NCBI GenBank assembly: GCA_035638575.1
Contig: DASQZT010000169.1
Location: 1 to 64,000, forward strand
Origin: DASQZT01 sp035638575
Lineage (GTDB): Bacteria; Acidobacteriota; Terriglobia; Bryobacterales; Bryobacteraceae
DNA: 64,000 nt
Direction: 5' to 3'
Shown: positions 9,901 to 17,497 of the stretch, piece after piece
How the letters are laid out: every line of letters begins with the position of its first letter
Numbering within the stretch: the first letter of the stretch is position 1
Position numbers and translations under genes: made by a program
Notes under the pieces: generated by a model
The model's input: only the letters and a program-made list of their open reading frames with translations
Database searches by the model: none
What the model was told of the DNA's origin: nothing

Positions 9901-10678
9901 AGCTGTTGGCGGCCGTTTCGGTGCCGCGCCGGTATTCGTAAAGCGAGCCATGGAACTCGTTGGTGCCCGATTTGGTCACCATGGCCACGTCGGCCCCGGA
10001 CCCGCGGCCGATGTTGGCGGCGCCGTTGGTGGTGGTGGTGCGGAACTCCTCCACCGAGTCGAGCGTGACGCGCAGGACGCTGGTGAATGCCGCGCGCGCG
10101 TTCTGGTCGTTGACGTCCACGCCGTCCAGGGTGACGTTCGACTGATCCGCCCTGCCGCCGTTGACCGCGCCATCGCGTTTGTCACCCGTGCCCGTGGCGG
10201 TGACGCCCGGCTGAAACTGGAGCAGGTTGACGACATTGCGCGCAAAGAACGGCAACTCCACGATGGCCGTGCCGGCGATGGCGTTGCCCAGGGAAGCGTC
10301 GGTGGTGTTCACCTGAGTCGCCGCGGCCGAGACTTCCACAGTGACCTTGGTCGCGCCGACTTTTTCAAACACGATCGGCACGGTTGCCGGCTGGTTCACC
10401 AACAGCTCGACGTTGTCGATCACCACGTCGGCGAAGCCCGTCGCCTTGGCGCTGAGCTTGTAGGTTCCCGGTGTCAACTGCGGCATGGTATAGCGGCCCT
10501 GGGCGTCGGCCACCGCATCACGCGCCGCGCCCGTCTGGGCGTTGACGATCGAGATGTTTGCTCCTGGGATTACGGCCCCCTGCGGGTCCGTCACCGTTCC
10601 GGTGAGGGAGGCCGTTTGCCCGAACAGGACCGCGGCAGAACACAGAAGGGCCGCAATCCTCCAAAACGATTTCGCCAT
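6938..10678 (-). CDS. TonB-dependent receptor with N-terminal carboxypeptidase-regulatory domain (Oar/SusC-like)
   Basis: 1246 residues. ATG at 10678 is chosen because ACGGAG lies about 9 nt upstream and it starts a clean signal peptide (MAKSFWRIAALLCSAAVLFG). Residues about 26-110 form a CarboxypepD_reg Ig-like domain (LTGTVTDPQGAVIPGANISI). A plug domain follows (NVTLDGVDVNDQNARAAF, GRGSGADVAMVTKSGTNEFH), then a long beta-barrel ending in the aromatic FAGRYTW expected for outer-membrane insertion. It probably imports or binds a polymer or its breakdown products. These 1100-1300-residue receptors are a hallmark of Acidobacteria. There is no SusD partner next to it. Confidence 0.93.
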   Translation of the reverse strand: MAKSFWRIAALLCSAAVLFGQTASLTGTVTDPQGAVIPGANISIVNAQTGAARDAVADAQGRYTMPQLTPGTYKLSAKATGFADVVIDNVELLVNQPATVPIVFEKVGATKVTVEVSAAATQVNTTDASLGNAIAGTAIVELPFFARNVVNLLQFQPGVTATGTGDKRDGAVNGGRADQSNVTLDGVDVNDQNARAAFTSVLRVTLDSVEEFRTTTTNGAANIGRGSGADVAMVTKSGTNEFHGSLYEYRRGTETAANSFFNNRAGVPIAPLLINVFGGSAGAPIKKNKAFIFFNYEGRRDASSSTTTRTVPAETLKQGIVLYHDKSGVLHQLMPADIKGIDPLGIGVNPAALKELSSFPVGNTSTAGDGLNTTGYLFNSPGYNIQNTYIARLDYKLDNAGKHSLFLRGNLQNDWTDNQSTNAPQFPGQVPNSVTLANNKGLAAGYTAVLTPSMVATTRYGFTRAGGETTGILTSNYEWFRGLDTPYGISTGLARIVPTHTISQDVSWNHSGHDFRFGAIVRLISNQSNSYRHSYSNASSNPNWLKGNGSDISPATLNLAKGDTTSYLYAMAAVLGLEAEGTANYNYKTDGSLYPVGAPVPRDFVNHEGDLYAQDTWRATRELTLTAGLRFSLEPAVYEANGQQVSPTMPFADFMNKRGALADQGLSQQGVGLISFVPANGPGGRPLYPDHNDWSPRVGLAYSPKAEGGLARFLFGGAGKTAIRAGAGMYYDEMGQPLAQTINANAFGLATTLTTPPNVLNSSQVPRYTSFYAVPSAIVPAAGPSGLGAPYPTSGAGSFAITSSLDDQLKAPYTINLNFSVGRDFSHGFFVQGAYVGRLSRHTLSNRDLAAYTDLRDPKSGQTFWQAFHQLATALDYSGVSVANLPKIPFFENMWPGAAGNGFTATQVWAKDYLENEPQGDFSDVLNDFDNAANCSTKGTVFNSDNSVNTAACGVYGPWMMFNPQFSALAAWSSIGKGSYHGLQWTVRKQFGSGLVFDFNYTFSKSIDLGSARESDAGTGNANFAGNSDFIQNAWNPSQMRGVSGYDSTHQVNGYAVYQLPVGRGKQFGAQMSKVVDALIGGWQMSAGYRFTTGFPVSVINGQRWPTNWEVDALGTPNGNPLPPVTDNKNAPAAQSGVKGGPNLWSNPAAAWAAFGETMAGETGSRDTIRGSGIFNIDTLLAKTFTMPWSEHHKFQIRWESFNVTNTIRFDPSSANVTVTSPSVFGQLTGQFGSPRQMQFAGRYTW

Positions 10679-10718
10679 ACTAAACTCCGTTTCCAATCTT
10701 CTAAGGGTATTTAGGATA

Positions 10719-10747
10719 GGTATACACCTTGTCGCCTCCCGGAGCAA
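10719..10747 (-). promoter_or_regulatory. Candidate sigma70 promoter of the TonB-dependent receptor
   Basis: On the minus strand, TTGCTC (10747-10742) and TATACC (10724-10719) are separated by 17 nt, giving a leader of about 35 nt with ACGGAG before the ATG. The -35 matches consensus at 4 of 6 positions. Confidence 0.4.
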
Positions 10748-10826
10748 GAGAGTAGTAGGCCTTTTATCTGCCGGATAGAAAAAATTGATCGACCCCGTTC
10801 CGGGTGGTGCTTCCCGCGCGGCGCTC

Positions 10827-11783
10827 CTACTTCGATCGCTTGTCGATGATCTCCTGCACCTGCTCCCGGCCCACCGGCAGCTTGTCGATGTTGTCGCGCA
10901 GCCACCCGGTGAAATCGCGTTCGATGGGGTCCGACCACCGCGCGTCGATCTGTCCCGCCGTGTACTTCCCTTCCCTGAGGCGCTGATGGCCGAAGTGATC
11001 GCGGAGCTGCGTGATCTCCGAGTACTGCACTACGCTTTCGGCAAGCTGCGGCGGGATGAATAATACGCCGCCATCCCGGCCCAGCACCACGTCGCCGGGC
11101 AGCACCGTGGCGTGGCCGATGCGGATGGGGATGTTGATCCCGATCATGGTCGAGTTCATGCGGTCGCCCGCCGAAAGATTGCTCAGGTGGTGCGACGGAT
11201 CGTAAGAACGGACGAACGAGGTGAAGTTCTCGAGTTCCTTCAGGCCGTTGATGTCGCGGACCGCGCCGTCGTACACGATGCCGTTGCCGCTCTTGGCATA
11301 AATCGCGTTGCCCACGTTGTCGCCGATGGACGGGCCGTCTTCCTTGAGTCCGAAGTGGTCGCACACGTAGACGTCGCCGGGCTGCAGCATGTCCACCGGC
11401 CAGGCATTCTGGCCTCCGATGCGGCCGTCGGTCTTTCCCTGGTCGGTGATGACGCGGTGGATGTCGGGACGCCCGGGCAGCCATTGCGCCGTCAGCGCGC
11501 GCCCCACCAGCACCTTGTCGGGATGTATGGTGAACCAGTTGTCCTCGTATTGGTGGCCGTAGCCGGCGCCCTTGACGGTCGCCCAGGCCTCTTCCAAGGT
11601 CACGCTCTTCATGCGTTTCAGAATGCCGTCCGGCACCTTGGGACGCCCGTCGGCGAAGCGCTCGCCCTTCCACTCGGGCGTGTATTGGATCAGTTGCTCC
11701 CTGGTGAGAATGCCCGGCTGGGCCAGCACGGGCGCGGCCGCGAGCAGCGCCGCCAACGGAATCGGGCGGAATATCTTTCGCAT
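10827..11783 (-). CDS. Exported RraA-like protein (HMG-aldolase/RraA fold)
   Basis: 318 residues. A signal peptide (MRKIFRPIPLAALLAAAPVLA) precedes an RraA-like domain. Recognisable blocks are GDNVGNAIYAKSGNGIVYDG, AVRDINGL and LPGDVVLGRDGGVLFIPP. Cytoplasmic relatives include 4-hydroxy-4-methyl-2-oxoglutarate/oxaloacetate aldolases and the RNase E inhibitor RraA; older annotations say dimethylmenaquinone methyltransferase. A secreted form lies outside those described roles. It is the second gene of a unit with the enolase-superfamily gene that ends 10 nt upstream, so the two may act on the same periplasmic acid or sugar acid. Substrate unknown. Confidence 0.85.
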   Translation of the reverse strand: MRKIFRPIPLAALLAAAPVLAQPGILTREQLIQYTPEWKGERFADGRPKVPDGILKRMKSVTLEEAWATVKGAGYGHQYEDNWFTIHPDKVLVGRALTAQWLPGRPDIHRVITDQGKTDGRIGGQNAWPVDMLQPGDVYVCDHFGLKEDGPSIGDNVGNAIYAKSGNGIVYDGAVRDINGLKELENFTSFVRSYDPSHHLSNLSAGDRMNSTMIGINIPIRIGHATVLPGDVVLGRDGGVLFIPPQLAESVVQYSEITQLRDHFGHQRLREGKYTAGQIDARWSDPIERDFTGWLRDNIDKLPVGREQVQEIIDKRSK

Positions 11784-11793
11784 GTTCTCCTCC

Positions 11794-13059
11794 TCAGGCC
11801 TTCTCGAACCAGGGCGTGCCGGGCACCTGCGCCTTGCGCGCGCCTTCGTCGCTCATTTCCACGCCCAGGCCCGCGCGCTCGGGGATGGTGATGAAACCCT
11901 TGTCGATGATTTCGCCCTCCTTGACCCAGTTGCGCCACAGGGGGATGGTATCGACCCAGTGCCATTCCTGCACCAGGAAGTTGGGAATGGCGGCGCACAC
12001 CTGCGCGGTGGCCATCATGCCGATCGGCGACGTCACGGCGTGCGGCGCGACGGGCACATAGTAGGTGTGGGCCATGTCGGCGATTTTCCGCGCCTCCAGC
12101 AGTCCGCCGCACTTTTGGAAATCGGGCATGATGATGTCGGCCGCCTGCTTCTCCAGAAGCTCGCGGAATCCGTGCCGCAGGAAAATGTTTTCGCCGCAGC
12201 AGATGGGCGTGTGGGTGGAGGCGCGCACGTCGCGCATGGCATCGATGTTCTCGGGCGGCACCGGCTCTTCCAGCCACATCAGCCGGAACGGCTCGGTTTC
12301 CTTGGCGACCCGCTTGGCGGTGCCGAGGTCGTAGCGCCCGTGCATGTCCACCGCCAGGTCGATGGCCTTCGGGTAGTTCTCGCGGGTGAACGCGATCTTG
12401 GCGATCATGTGGTCGATCTCGGCGTTGGACGCGGTCCAGTTGACGCGGTCGAAGCGCGCCGGGTCGGCCGCGTCGTCGATATCGATTTTGGCGGCGGTGA
12501 AGCCCAGGCCCTGGATCTCCTTGATGCGCGCCAGCGAGCGCTCGTCTCCGGGGAACATCTCGCGCGCGCCGGAATCGCAGTACACGCGGACGCGGTCGCG
12601 TACCTTGCCGCCCAAAAGCTGGTACACGGGGAGGCCCAGCGCTTTGCCGGCGATATCCCAGAGCGCGGTTTCGACTCCCGTCAACGCCGTGACGTACTGC
12701 CCGCTCTGCGCGCCCGCAAAGATGCCCGAGGTGCGGATGCGCTCGAACGCGGCTTCGATGTTCAAAGGGTCCTGCCCGGTCAGCATGCGGGCGAAGGACC
12801 GGATGAGCGGCACGTTGCCCTGCGACGCGTCCGTGGTCTCGCCCTGGCCGACGATGCCCTGGTCCGTGTAGACGCGGATGTGGACCTGGTACCCGTGGAC
12901 GCGCACCTCGGCGGTCCGCACTTCCGTAATTTTCAGCTTGGGCCGCCGGTAGGCCGAGACCGCCGTTTGCGCCGCCGCGGAGATCGACGGTAGACCCAGC
13001 ATGCCGGCCATCGGCATCAGAGAGCTTTTCAGCATGGACCTGCGTGTGAAATGAGCCAT
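11794..13059 (-). CDS. Tat-exported mandelate racemase/muconate lactonizing enzyme family protein
   Basis: 421 residues with a twin-arginine signal (TRRSMLKSSLMPMAGMLG). The enolase-superfamily barrel is complete: general-base region AAKIDIDD, metal ligands in DMHGRYD, WLEEPVPPEN and CCGENI, then PDFQKCGG and PHAVTSPIG. It is likely a sugar-acid dehydratase or racemase, but the reaction cannot be assigned from sequence. The start at 13059 has TATATA/TATACC 6-8 nt upstream and no Shine-Dalgarno sequence. It is co-directional with the exported RraA-like gene 10 nt downstream, which suggests a two-enzyme periplasmic pathway. Confidence 0.88.
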   Translation of the reverse strand: MAHFTRRSMLKSSLMPMAGMLGLPSISAAAQTAVSAYRRPKLKITEVRTAEVRVHGYQVHIRVYTDQGIVGQGETTDASQGNVPLIRSFARMLTGQDPLNIEAAFERIRTSGIFAGAQSGQYVTALTGVETALWDIAGKALGLPVYQLLGGKVRDRVRVYCDSGAREMFPGDERSLARIKEIQGLGFTAAKIDIDDAADPARFDRVNWTASNAEIDHMIAKIAFTRENYPKAIDLAVDMHGRYDLGTAKRVAKETEPFRLMWLEEPVPPENIDAMRDVRASTHTPICCGENIFLRHGFRELLEKQAADIIMPDFQKCGGLLEARKIADMAHTYYVPVAPHAVTSPIGMMATAQVCAAIPNFLVQEWHWVDTIPLWRNWVKEGEIIDKGFITIPERAGLGVEMSDEGARKAQVPGTPWFEKA

Positions 13060-13065
13060 ACACGT

Positions 13066-13073
13066 GGTATATA
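13066..13073 (-). promoter_or_regulatory. -10-like TATATA/TATACC, 6-8 nt before start
   Basis: The minus strand reads TATATACC, then ACGTGT, then the ATG at 13059. The distance fits a leaderless transcript. Confidence 0.45.
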
Positions 13074-13115
13074 TGGCGGCGGGCCGGAAAGCAAGTGGGA
13101 GCAGGGGCGCGGTTC

Positions 13116-14168
13116 CTATTTCTTTTTCACCGGCGGGTTGTCCTCCGGCGTATCGAACGTGATGCTCGCGTCGGCGCCGAACTTGTTGTAGTTGTGGTAG
13201 CCGACCTCGTTCCACGACAGGTAAGTTCCTTCGCGCGAACGAATCTCCGATTTCAAGGGCAGCACGAACTTCTGGCCGGCGATTTCGAAGGTGTCGTAGT
13301 CCAGCGCGAGCGTCACGCTCTGAATCGGGAAATCGGCGGGAATGCCGTCGCATTCCATCTGAATGCGCCGTACGGTCTTGGTGTCGCGGTCGGCAAAGAT
13401 GAGGCCGTGGAACCCGACCGAAATCGAGCGCTTGGATTCGCCGTGCTCGATGCCGTAGCGCGGCTGGCGGACGCGAAACGCGAACACATAGGCGCGGCCC
13501 GCCGGCAGCGTGGCCCAGCGCTCCCACTGGAACTCGGCCTGGGCCTCCGGGTCGAAAATGGTGTGAAGGATGCTGCCGAACTCGCCCGACGATTTCGCCC
13601 CGCCCAACTGGTTGTGCTGGACGCCATTGGTCACCGGCCGGTCGTTGATGCTGATCACCTTGTAATCTTCCTTCTGCTCGAAGAAGGTGAGCTTCTCGAG
13701 AATCCGGTCGGCCAGCCGGTAGTTTCCCGTGCCGGTGGGATCGACGTGCCGCCTGGTCTCCTGCGCGCAGATGTAGTTGGGCAGATTCTTGGTGTAGTCG
13801 AGGGCGTTCTGGCGGATTTCGGCGAGGATCCGGTTCAGCTCGGCCGGTTCGGGCGGCGGCACCACCACCGGAGCCGGCGGCGGCGCCGTGACAGCCACGG
13901 GCAGGCTGGTGGTAGCCTCGACCAGCTTCGCCAGCGCCGCCACGGTCTTCGGACCCGCGCCCAGGCGCTGCAAATCGTCGACCGTGCTCTTCTCCAACCG
14001 GCTGCTCAGCCGGATTCTGGCGACCTCTTCGGCCACCTTGCGGTCGTCCTGCTTCAGTTGGATGGCGGACTTGATGAAGCTGATCAACTGATCGACGCTC
14101 CTCGCCGGCTGGGCGATCGCCGCCACAGAGGCCGCGAGGAGGCAACACAGAATGCGCACCCGGGACAT
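13116..14168 (-). CDS. Conserved exported hypothetical protein
   Basis: 350 residues. The ATG at 14168 gives a signal peptide (MSRVRILCCLLAASVAAIA). An N-terminal helical part (residues about 25-85) is followed by a proline-rich linker (VTAPPPAPVVVPPPEP). The C-terminal domain has YTKNLPNYICAQETRRHV near residue 130. Downstream blocks (LADRILEKLTFFEQKEDYKV, then a beta-rich region) look like a conserved acidobacterial secreted family, but I do not recognise a characterised one. It stands between the Asp-box gene and the enolase gene, all on the minus strand, with its own -10-like element. Confidence 0.75.
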   Translation of the reverse strand: MSRVRILCCLLAASVAAIAQPARSVDQLISFIKSAIQLKQDDRKVAEEVARIRLSSRLEKSTVDDLQRLGAGPKTVAALAKLVEATTSLPVAVTAPPPAPVVVPPPEPAELNRILAEIRQNALDYTKNLPNYICAQETRRHVDPTGTGNYRLADRILEKLTFFEQKEDYKVISINDRPVTNGVQHNQLGGAKSSGEFGSILHTIFDPEAQAEFQWERWATLPAGRAYVFAFRVRQPRYGIEHGESKRSISVGFHGLIFADRDTKTVRRIQMECDGIPADFPIQSVTLALDYDTFEIAGQKFVLPLKSEIRSREGTYLSWNEVGYHNYNKFGADASITFDTPEDNPPVKKK

Positions 14169-14174
14169 GCTTCC

Positions 14175-14180
14175 ATCATA
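14175..14180 (-). promoter_or_regulatory. -10-like TATGAT, 6 nt before start
   Basis: TATGAT, then GGAAGC, then the ATG at 14168. GGAAG could be read as a weak ribosome-binding site, but the spacing also fits a leaderless start. Confidence 0.4.
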
Positions 14181-14187
14181 CGGGGTG

Positions 14188-14207
14188 GGGCATGCTTTAG
14201 CTTGCCC
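14188..14207. terminator. Hairpin downstream of the Asp-box gene
   Basis: GGGCATGC-TTTA-GCTTGCCC is an 8-bp stem with one mismatch and a four-base loop. It lies 26 nt past the stop of the minus-strand Asp-box gene. No T-run follows, so it may be a dispersed GC-rich hairpin repeat rather than a true intrinsic terminator. Confidence 0.4.
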
Positions 14208-14232
14208 GTCTTCCCGGCCCGCCTGCGGCCGA

Positions 14233-17200
14233 TCAGCGCCCGGACAGCACGATGGTCTGCAAATTGTGCTGCGAGGTGAGCGTCTGGAACGACGCCAGGT
14301 CCGTCGACAGGATGTGCCCCCACTGCGACAGATCTTCGTCCAGCTTCTTGCTGAGTTCCTGGAAGAGCTGCGTTTCGGGCTCGGTGGGAGCCGAATCGGA
14401 AGTGCTCTGCACCATGGCCGCGAGCACCGACAGCTTCCCGTCGAGCGCCAGCGGATAGGCCAGGGAATCTTCGCTGGAGGTGATCCGGAATTCCACCAGC
14501 ACGCCTTCCGCGGCCTCGATCTTCTTGTCGAGAGCCTTCGCGGCCTCCACCACCGGCGCCGTCTTCGCATCGGTCAGGCGCCCGGCGAGTCCCTTCAGTT
14601 GCGCGCGCAGATCCTGCATCTGGTTGACCGTCTGGTACAGGCTGGCCAGATCGCGATGAATGCGCGTGAGCAGGGTGAACTGCTTCTCCAGGTCCTCGCG
14701 GCTGACCTCGACGCGCGGGTCGAGCTTCACTTCGAGCGGCGCGGTGTAGGTCTGGCCGCCCGCCGACAGCTTGACCTGATATGCGCCGGGCAGCGCCAGC
14801 GGGCCGGCTTCGCCGCGCGCGTACAGGAACAACGAGTAACCCGGCACCTGCGGCACGGGCTCGTAGCGCAGGTCCCACAGGAACCGGTTCAGGCCGGGGG
14901 CGGGCTCGATCTCTTTGCGCGGCGGTTCGGCCTCGGGATCGCGCGGCTGCTGATCCACTCTCTGCATCCGCAGGCTGGAATATTTCCGCACGGATTTGCC
15001 GGCGCTGTCCAGGATCTCGATGGTGACTTCGTCCTTGGGCGCGGTCCTCAGGTAGTAGTAGATCATCGCGCCCGCGGGCGGATTCTCGCCCGTGGTCACG
15101 GGACCGCCGCGCCCGCCCGCTCCTCCGCGGCCGCCGCCGTGAAAGCGAATCGCCGCGGAGGGCGTGTACAGGTGCGCGTCGGATTTCGGGATCTCGTCCT
15201 GGAACTGCCGCAAGGGAGAAAGGTCGTCCAGTATCCAGAAGGCGCGCCCGTGAGTGGCCACCACCAGGTCGCTGTCCTTGACCACCAGGTCGTAGACCGG
15301 CGCGGACGGCATGTTCAGCTTCAGGGACTGCCATCGCGCGCCGTCGTTGAACGAAACATAAACGCCCGATTCCGTTCCTGCGAAAAGCAGCCCGCGCCGC
15401 ACGGGATCTTCGCGCACGGCGCGCGCGAAGGCATCGGCGGGCAGGCCCTCGGTGATGCGGGTCCACGTCTTGCCGTAATCGCCGGTCTTGAAAATGTAGG
15501 GCGCCAGGTCGTCCATCTGGTAGTGGTTGGCGGCCACATAGGCGGTGGCGGCATCGTGCGGCGAGGCCTCCACCAGGCTGATGCGGCTCCACTCGGGCAG
15601 ATCCTTGGGCGTCACGTTGGCCCAGGTCTTGCCGGCATCGCGGGTGAGCTGCACCAGGCCGTCGTCGGTGCCCACCCAGATCTGGCCCTTGGCGCGCGGC
15701 GATTCGGCGATCGTGTAGATGGTGTCGTAATACTCGGTCCCGGTGTCGTCGAGATCGATCTCGCCGCCCGCGGCAACCTGCTTGGCCTTGTCGTTGCGCG
15801 TGAGGTCGGGGCTGATGGTGTCCCAGTGGGTCCCGCCGTCCGTGGTCTTGAAGAGGCGCTCGCCGCCGTGGTACAGAATGCCGGGATCGTGCGGGGAAAT
15901 CACGGTCGGCGAGGTCCACTGGAAGCGGTGTTTCAGGCGGGCGGCGCCCTCGCCGTCGGTGATCTCGGGCCACGGCGAGATCTGCCGGCTCTGGCCGGTG
16001 CGCTTGTCGAAGCGTGTGAGCGAGCCCTCGTAGCCGCCGGCGTAGACGATGTTGGGGTCGGGCGGATAGGGCGCGATGTAGCCCGATTCGCCGCCGCCCA
16101 CGGGATACCAGTCGGGCCGGTCGATGCTGCCCGAGTCGCTGCGGCTCGAGATGGCGACGGTGGAGTTGTCCTGCTGCGCTCCGTAGACCTGGTACGGGAA
16201 GCGGTTGTCGGTGATGACGTGATAGAACTGCGCGGTCGGCTGATTGCTCTCGGGCGACCAGTGCCGGCCGCCATCCACCGAGACCGTGGCGCCGCCGTCG
16301 TCGCCGGAGATCATCCGGTTGATGTTGGCGGGATCGATCCACAGCGCGTGGTTGTCGCCATGCGGCGGGCGGATGCGGTTGAAGGTGCGGCCGCCATCGG
16401 TGGATTTCACAAACTCCACGTTGAGCACGTACACCGTGTCGGGCGACTTCGGGTCGGCGAAGATGTGCATGTAATAGAAAGCCCGCTGCACCAGCGCGCG
16501 GCTCGGGTTGACCAGTTGCCAGCGAGTGCCGCCATCGTCGGAGCGGAAGAGGCCGCCGCCCTCCTTGGCTTCGATGAGCGCATAGACGCGGTCGGAATTG
16601 GCGCCCACGGAAACGCCGATCTTGCCCCAGGGTCCTTTGGGCAGCCCGCCGCCTTGCAGTTGCCGCCAGGTGGCGCCGCCATCGGCGGAGCGATACAGGC
16701 CGCTGCCGGGGCCGCCGCTTTCGAATCCCCACGGCGAGCGGCGCGCCTGCCAGAGTGCGGCGAAAATAATGGCGGGATTGCCGGGGTCGAGTGAAAGATC
16801 CACCGCGCCGGTGAGTTCATCCTTATAGAGCACCTTCTCCCAGCTCTTGCCGCCGTCCATGGTGCGGAAGACGCCGCGCTCGGCATTGGATCCGAACGGA
16901 TGGCCGAGGGAGGCCACGTAAACGATATCGGGATTGCGCGGATGAATCAGGATGCGGCCTATGGCGCGGCTGTCGCGCAGGCCGGCGTTCTTCCACGTCT
17001 TGCCGGCATCGATCGATTTGTAGACGCCGTCGCCCTGGGCGATATCGCCGCGCAGCGCGGTCTCTCCGGTGCCCACATAGATCACGTTCTTGTCGGATGG
17101 CGCGACCGCCATGGCCCCGATGGAGAATGCGTTTTCGCGATCGAAGACCGGCGTCCAGGTGAACGAGCCATCGGTGGACTTCCACACGCCCCCTCCGGCA

Positions 17201-17400
17201 GCGCCGAAGTAGTAGGTGTCGGGATCGCCCGCAACGCCGGCGACGGCCAGGGACCGCCCGCCGCGAAACGGCCCGATCAGCCGGTACCGCATACCGCGAA
17301 ACGCCGGATCGCCTCGGGGAGTCTCGCCTTCTTGCGCCGGCAGCAGCCACACCGCGGCCAGGACGACGCAGGCGAGTGACGCCAGTATTGCGGATCGCAT
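14233..17400 (-). CDS. VPS10/BNR Asp-box repeat protein (exported)
   Basis: 1055 residues with a signal peptide (MRSAILASLACVVLAAVWLL). At least ten Asp-box motifs of the S/T-x-D-x-G-x-x-W type occur from about residue 68 to 640: WKSTDGSFTW, YKSIDAGKTW, FRTMDGGKSW, YRSADGGATW, FRSDDGGTRW, VKSTDGGRTF, VSVDGGRHW, FKTTDGGTHW, LTRDAGKTW and FKTGDYGKTW. These form sortilin/sialidase-like beta-propellers. A Gly-rich linker (GGGRGGAGGRGG) separates the propellers from a C-terminal beta-sandwich and a helical region. Family members are called glycosyl hydrolases by homology, but the catalytic residues of sialidases are not evident. Probably a cell-surface or periplasmic binding protein. Confidence 0.9.
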   Translation of the reverse strand: MRSAILASLACVVLAAVWLLPAQEGETPRGDPAFRGMRYRLIGPFRGGRSLAVAGVAGDPDTYYFGAAGGGVWKSTDGSFTWTPVFDRENAFSIGAMAVAPSDKNVIYVGTGETALRGDIAQGDGVYKSIDAGKTWKNAGLRDSRAIGRILIHPRNPDIVYVASLGHPFGSNAERGVFRTMDGGKSWEKVLYKDELTGAVDLSLDPGNPAIIFAALWQARRSPWGFESGGPGSGLYRSADGGATWRQLQGGGLPKGPWGKIGVSVGANSDRVYALIEAKEGGGLFRSDDGGTRWQLVNPSRALVQRAFYYMHIFADPKSPDTVYVLNVEFVKSTDGGRTFNRIRPPHGDNHALWIDPANINRMISGDDGGATVSVDGGRHWSPESNQPTAQFYHVITDNRFPYQVYGAQQDNSTVAISSRSDSGSIDRPDWYPVGGGESGYIAPYPPDPNIVYAGGYEGSLTRFDKRTGQSRQISPWPEITDGEGAARLKHRFQWTSPTVISPHDPGILYHGGERLFKTTDGGTHWDTISPDLTRNDKAKQVAAGGEIDLDDTGTEYYDTIYTIAESPRAKGQIWVGTDDGLVQLTRDAGKTWANVTPKDLPEWSRISLVEASPHDAATAYVAANHYQMDDLAPYIFKTGDYGKTWTRITEGLPADAFARAVREDPVRRGLLFAGTESGVYVSFNDGARWQSLKLNMPSAPVYDLVVKDSDLVVATHGRAFWILDDLSPLRQFQDEIPKSDAHLYTPSAAIRFHGGGRGGAGGRGGPVTTGENPPAGAMIYYYLRTAPKDEVTIEILDSAGKSVRKYSSLRMQRVDQQPRDPEAEPPRKEIEPAPGLNRFLWDLRYEPVPQVPGYSLFLYARGEAGPLALPGAYQVKLSAGGQTYTAPLEVKLDPRVEVSREDLEKQFTLLTRIHRDLASLYQTVNQMQDLRAQLKGLAGRLTDAKTAPVVEAAKALDKKIEAAEGVLVEFRITSSEDSLAYPLALDGKLSVLAAMVQSTSDSAPTEPETQLFQELSKKLDEDLSQWGHILSTDLASFQTLTSQHNLQTIVLSGR

Positions 17401-17407
17401 GGGGCCG

Positions 17408-17413
17408 ATTCTA
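17408..17413 (-). promoter_or_regulatory. -10-like TAGAAT, 7 nt before start
   Basis: TAGAAT, then CGGCCCC, then the ATG at 17400. There is no Shine-Dalgarno sequence between them and no recognisable -35. Confidence 0.45.
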
Positions 17414-17482
17414 CCATCGGCGGGCTGATCGTGGGTGTAATCGGCACTCGGTGGCCTGAAGGTCCTGGAAGAGGCCGGAAGC

Positions 17483-17488
17483 TACAAT
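17483..17488 (+). promoter_or_regulatory. -10-like TACAAT, 9 nt before start
   Basis: TACAAT is 9 nt before the ATG at 17498. A GGAG in between could serve as a very close ribosome-binding site. Confidence 0.4.
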
Positions 17489-17497
17489 GGAGATCCC

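Noticed and set aside
14152..16794. Very long open frame (880 codons) opposite the Asp-box gene, and similar ones opposite the TonB receptor (8606-10714) and in carB (22070-24988)
   Set aside because: They are codon-bias shadows in GC-rich DNA: low-complexity Arg/Gly/His or Ala/Val-rich translations with no family motif, lying exactly over well-recognised genes.
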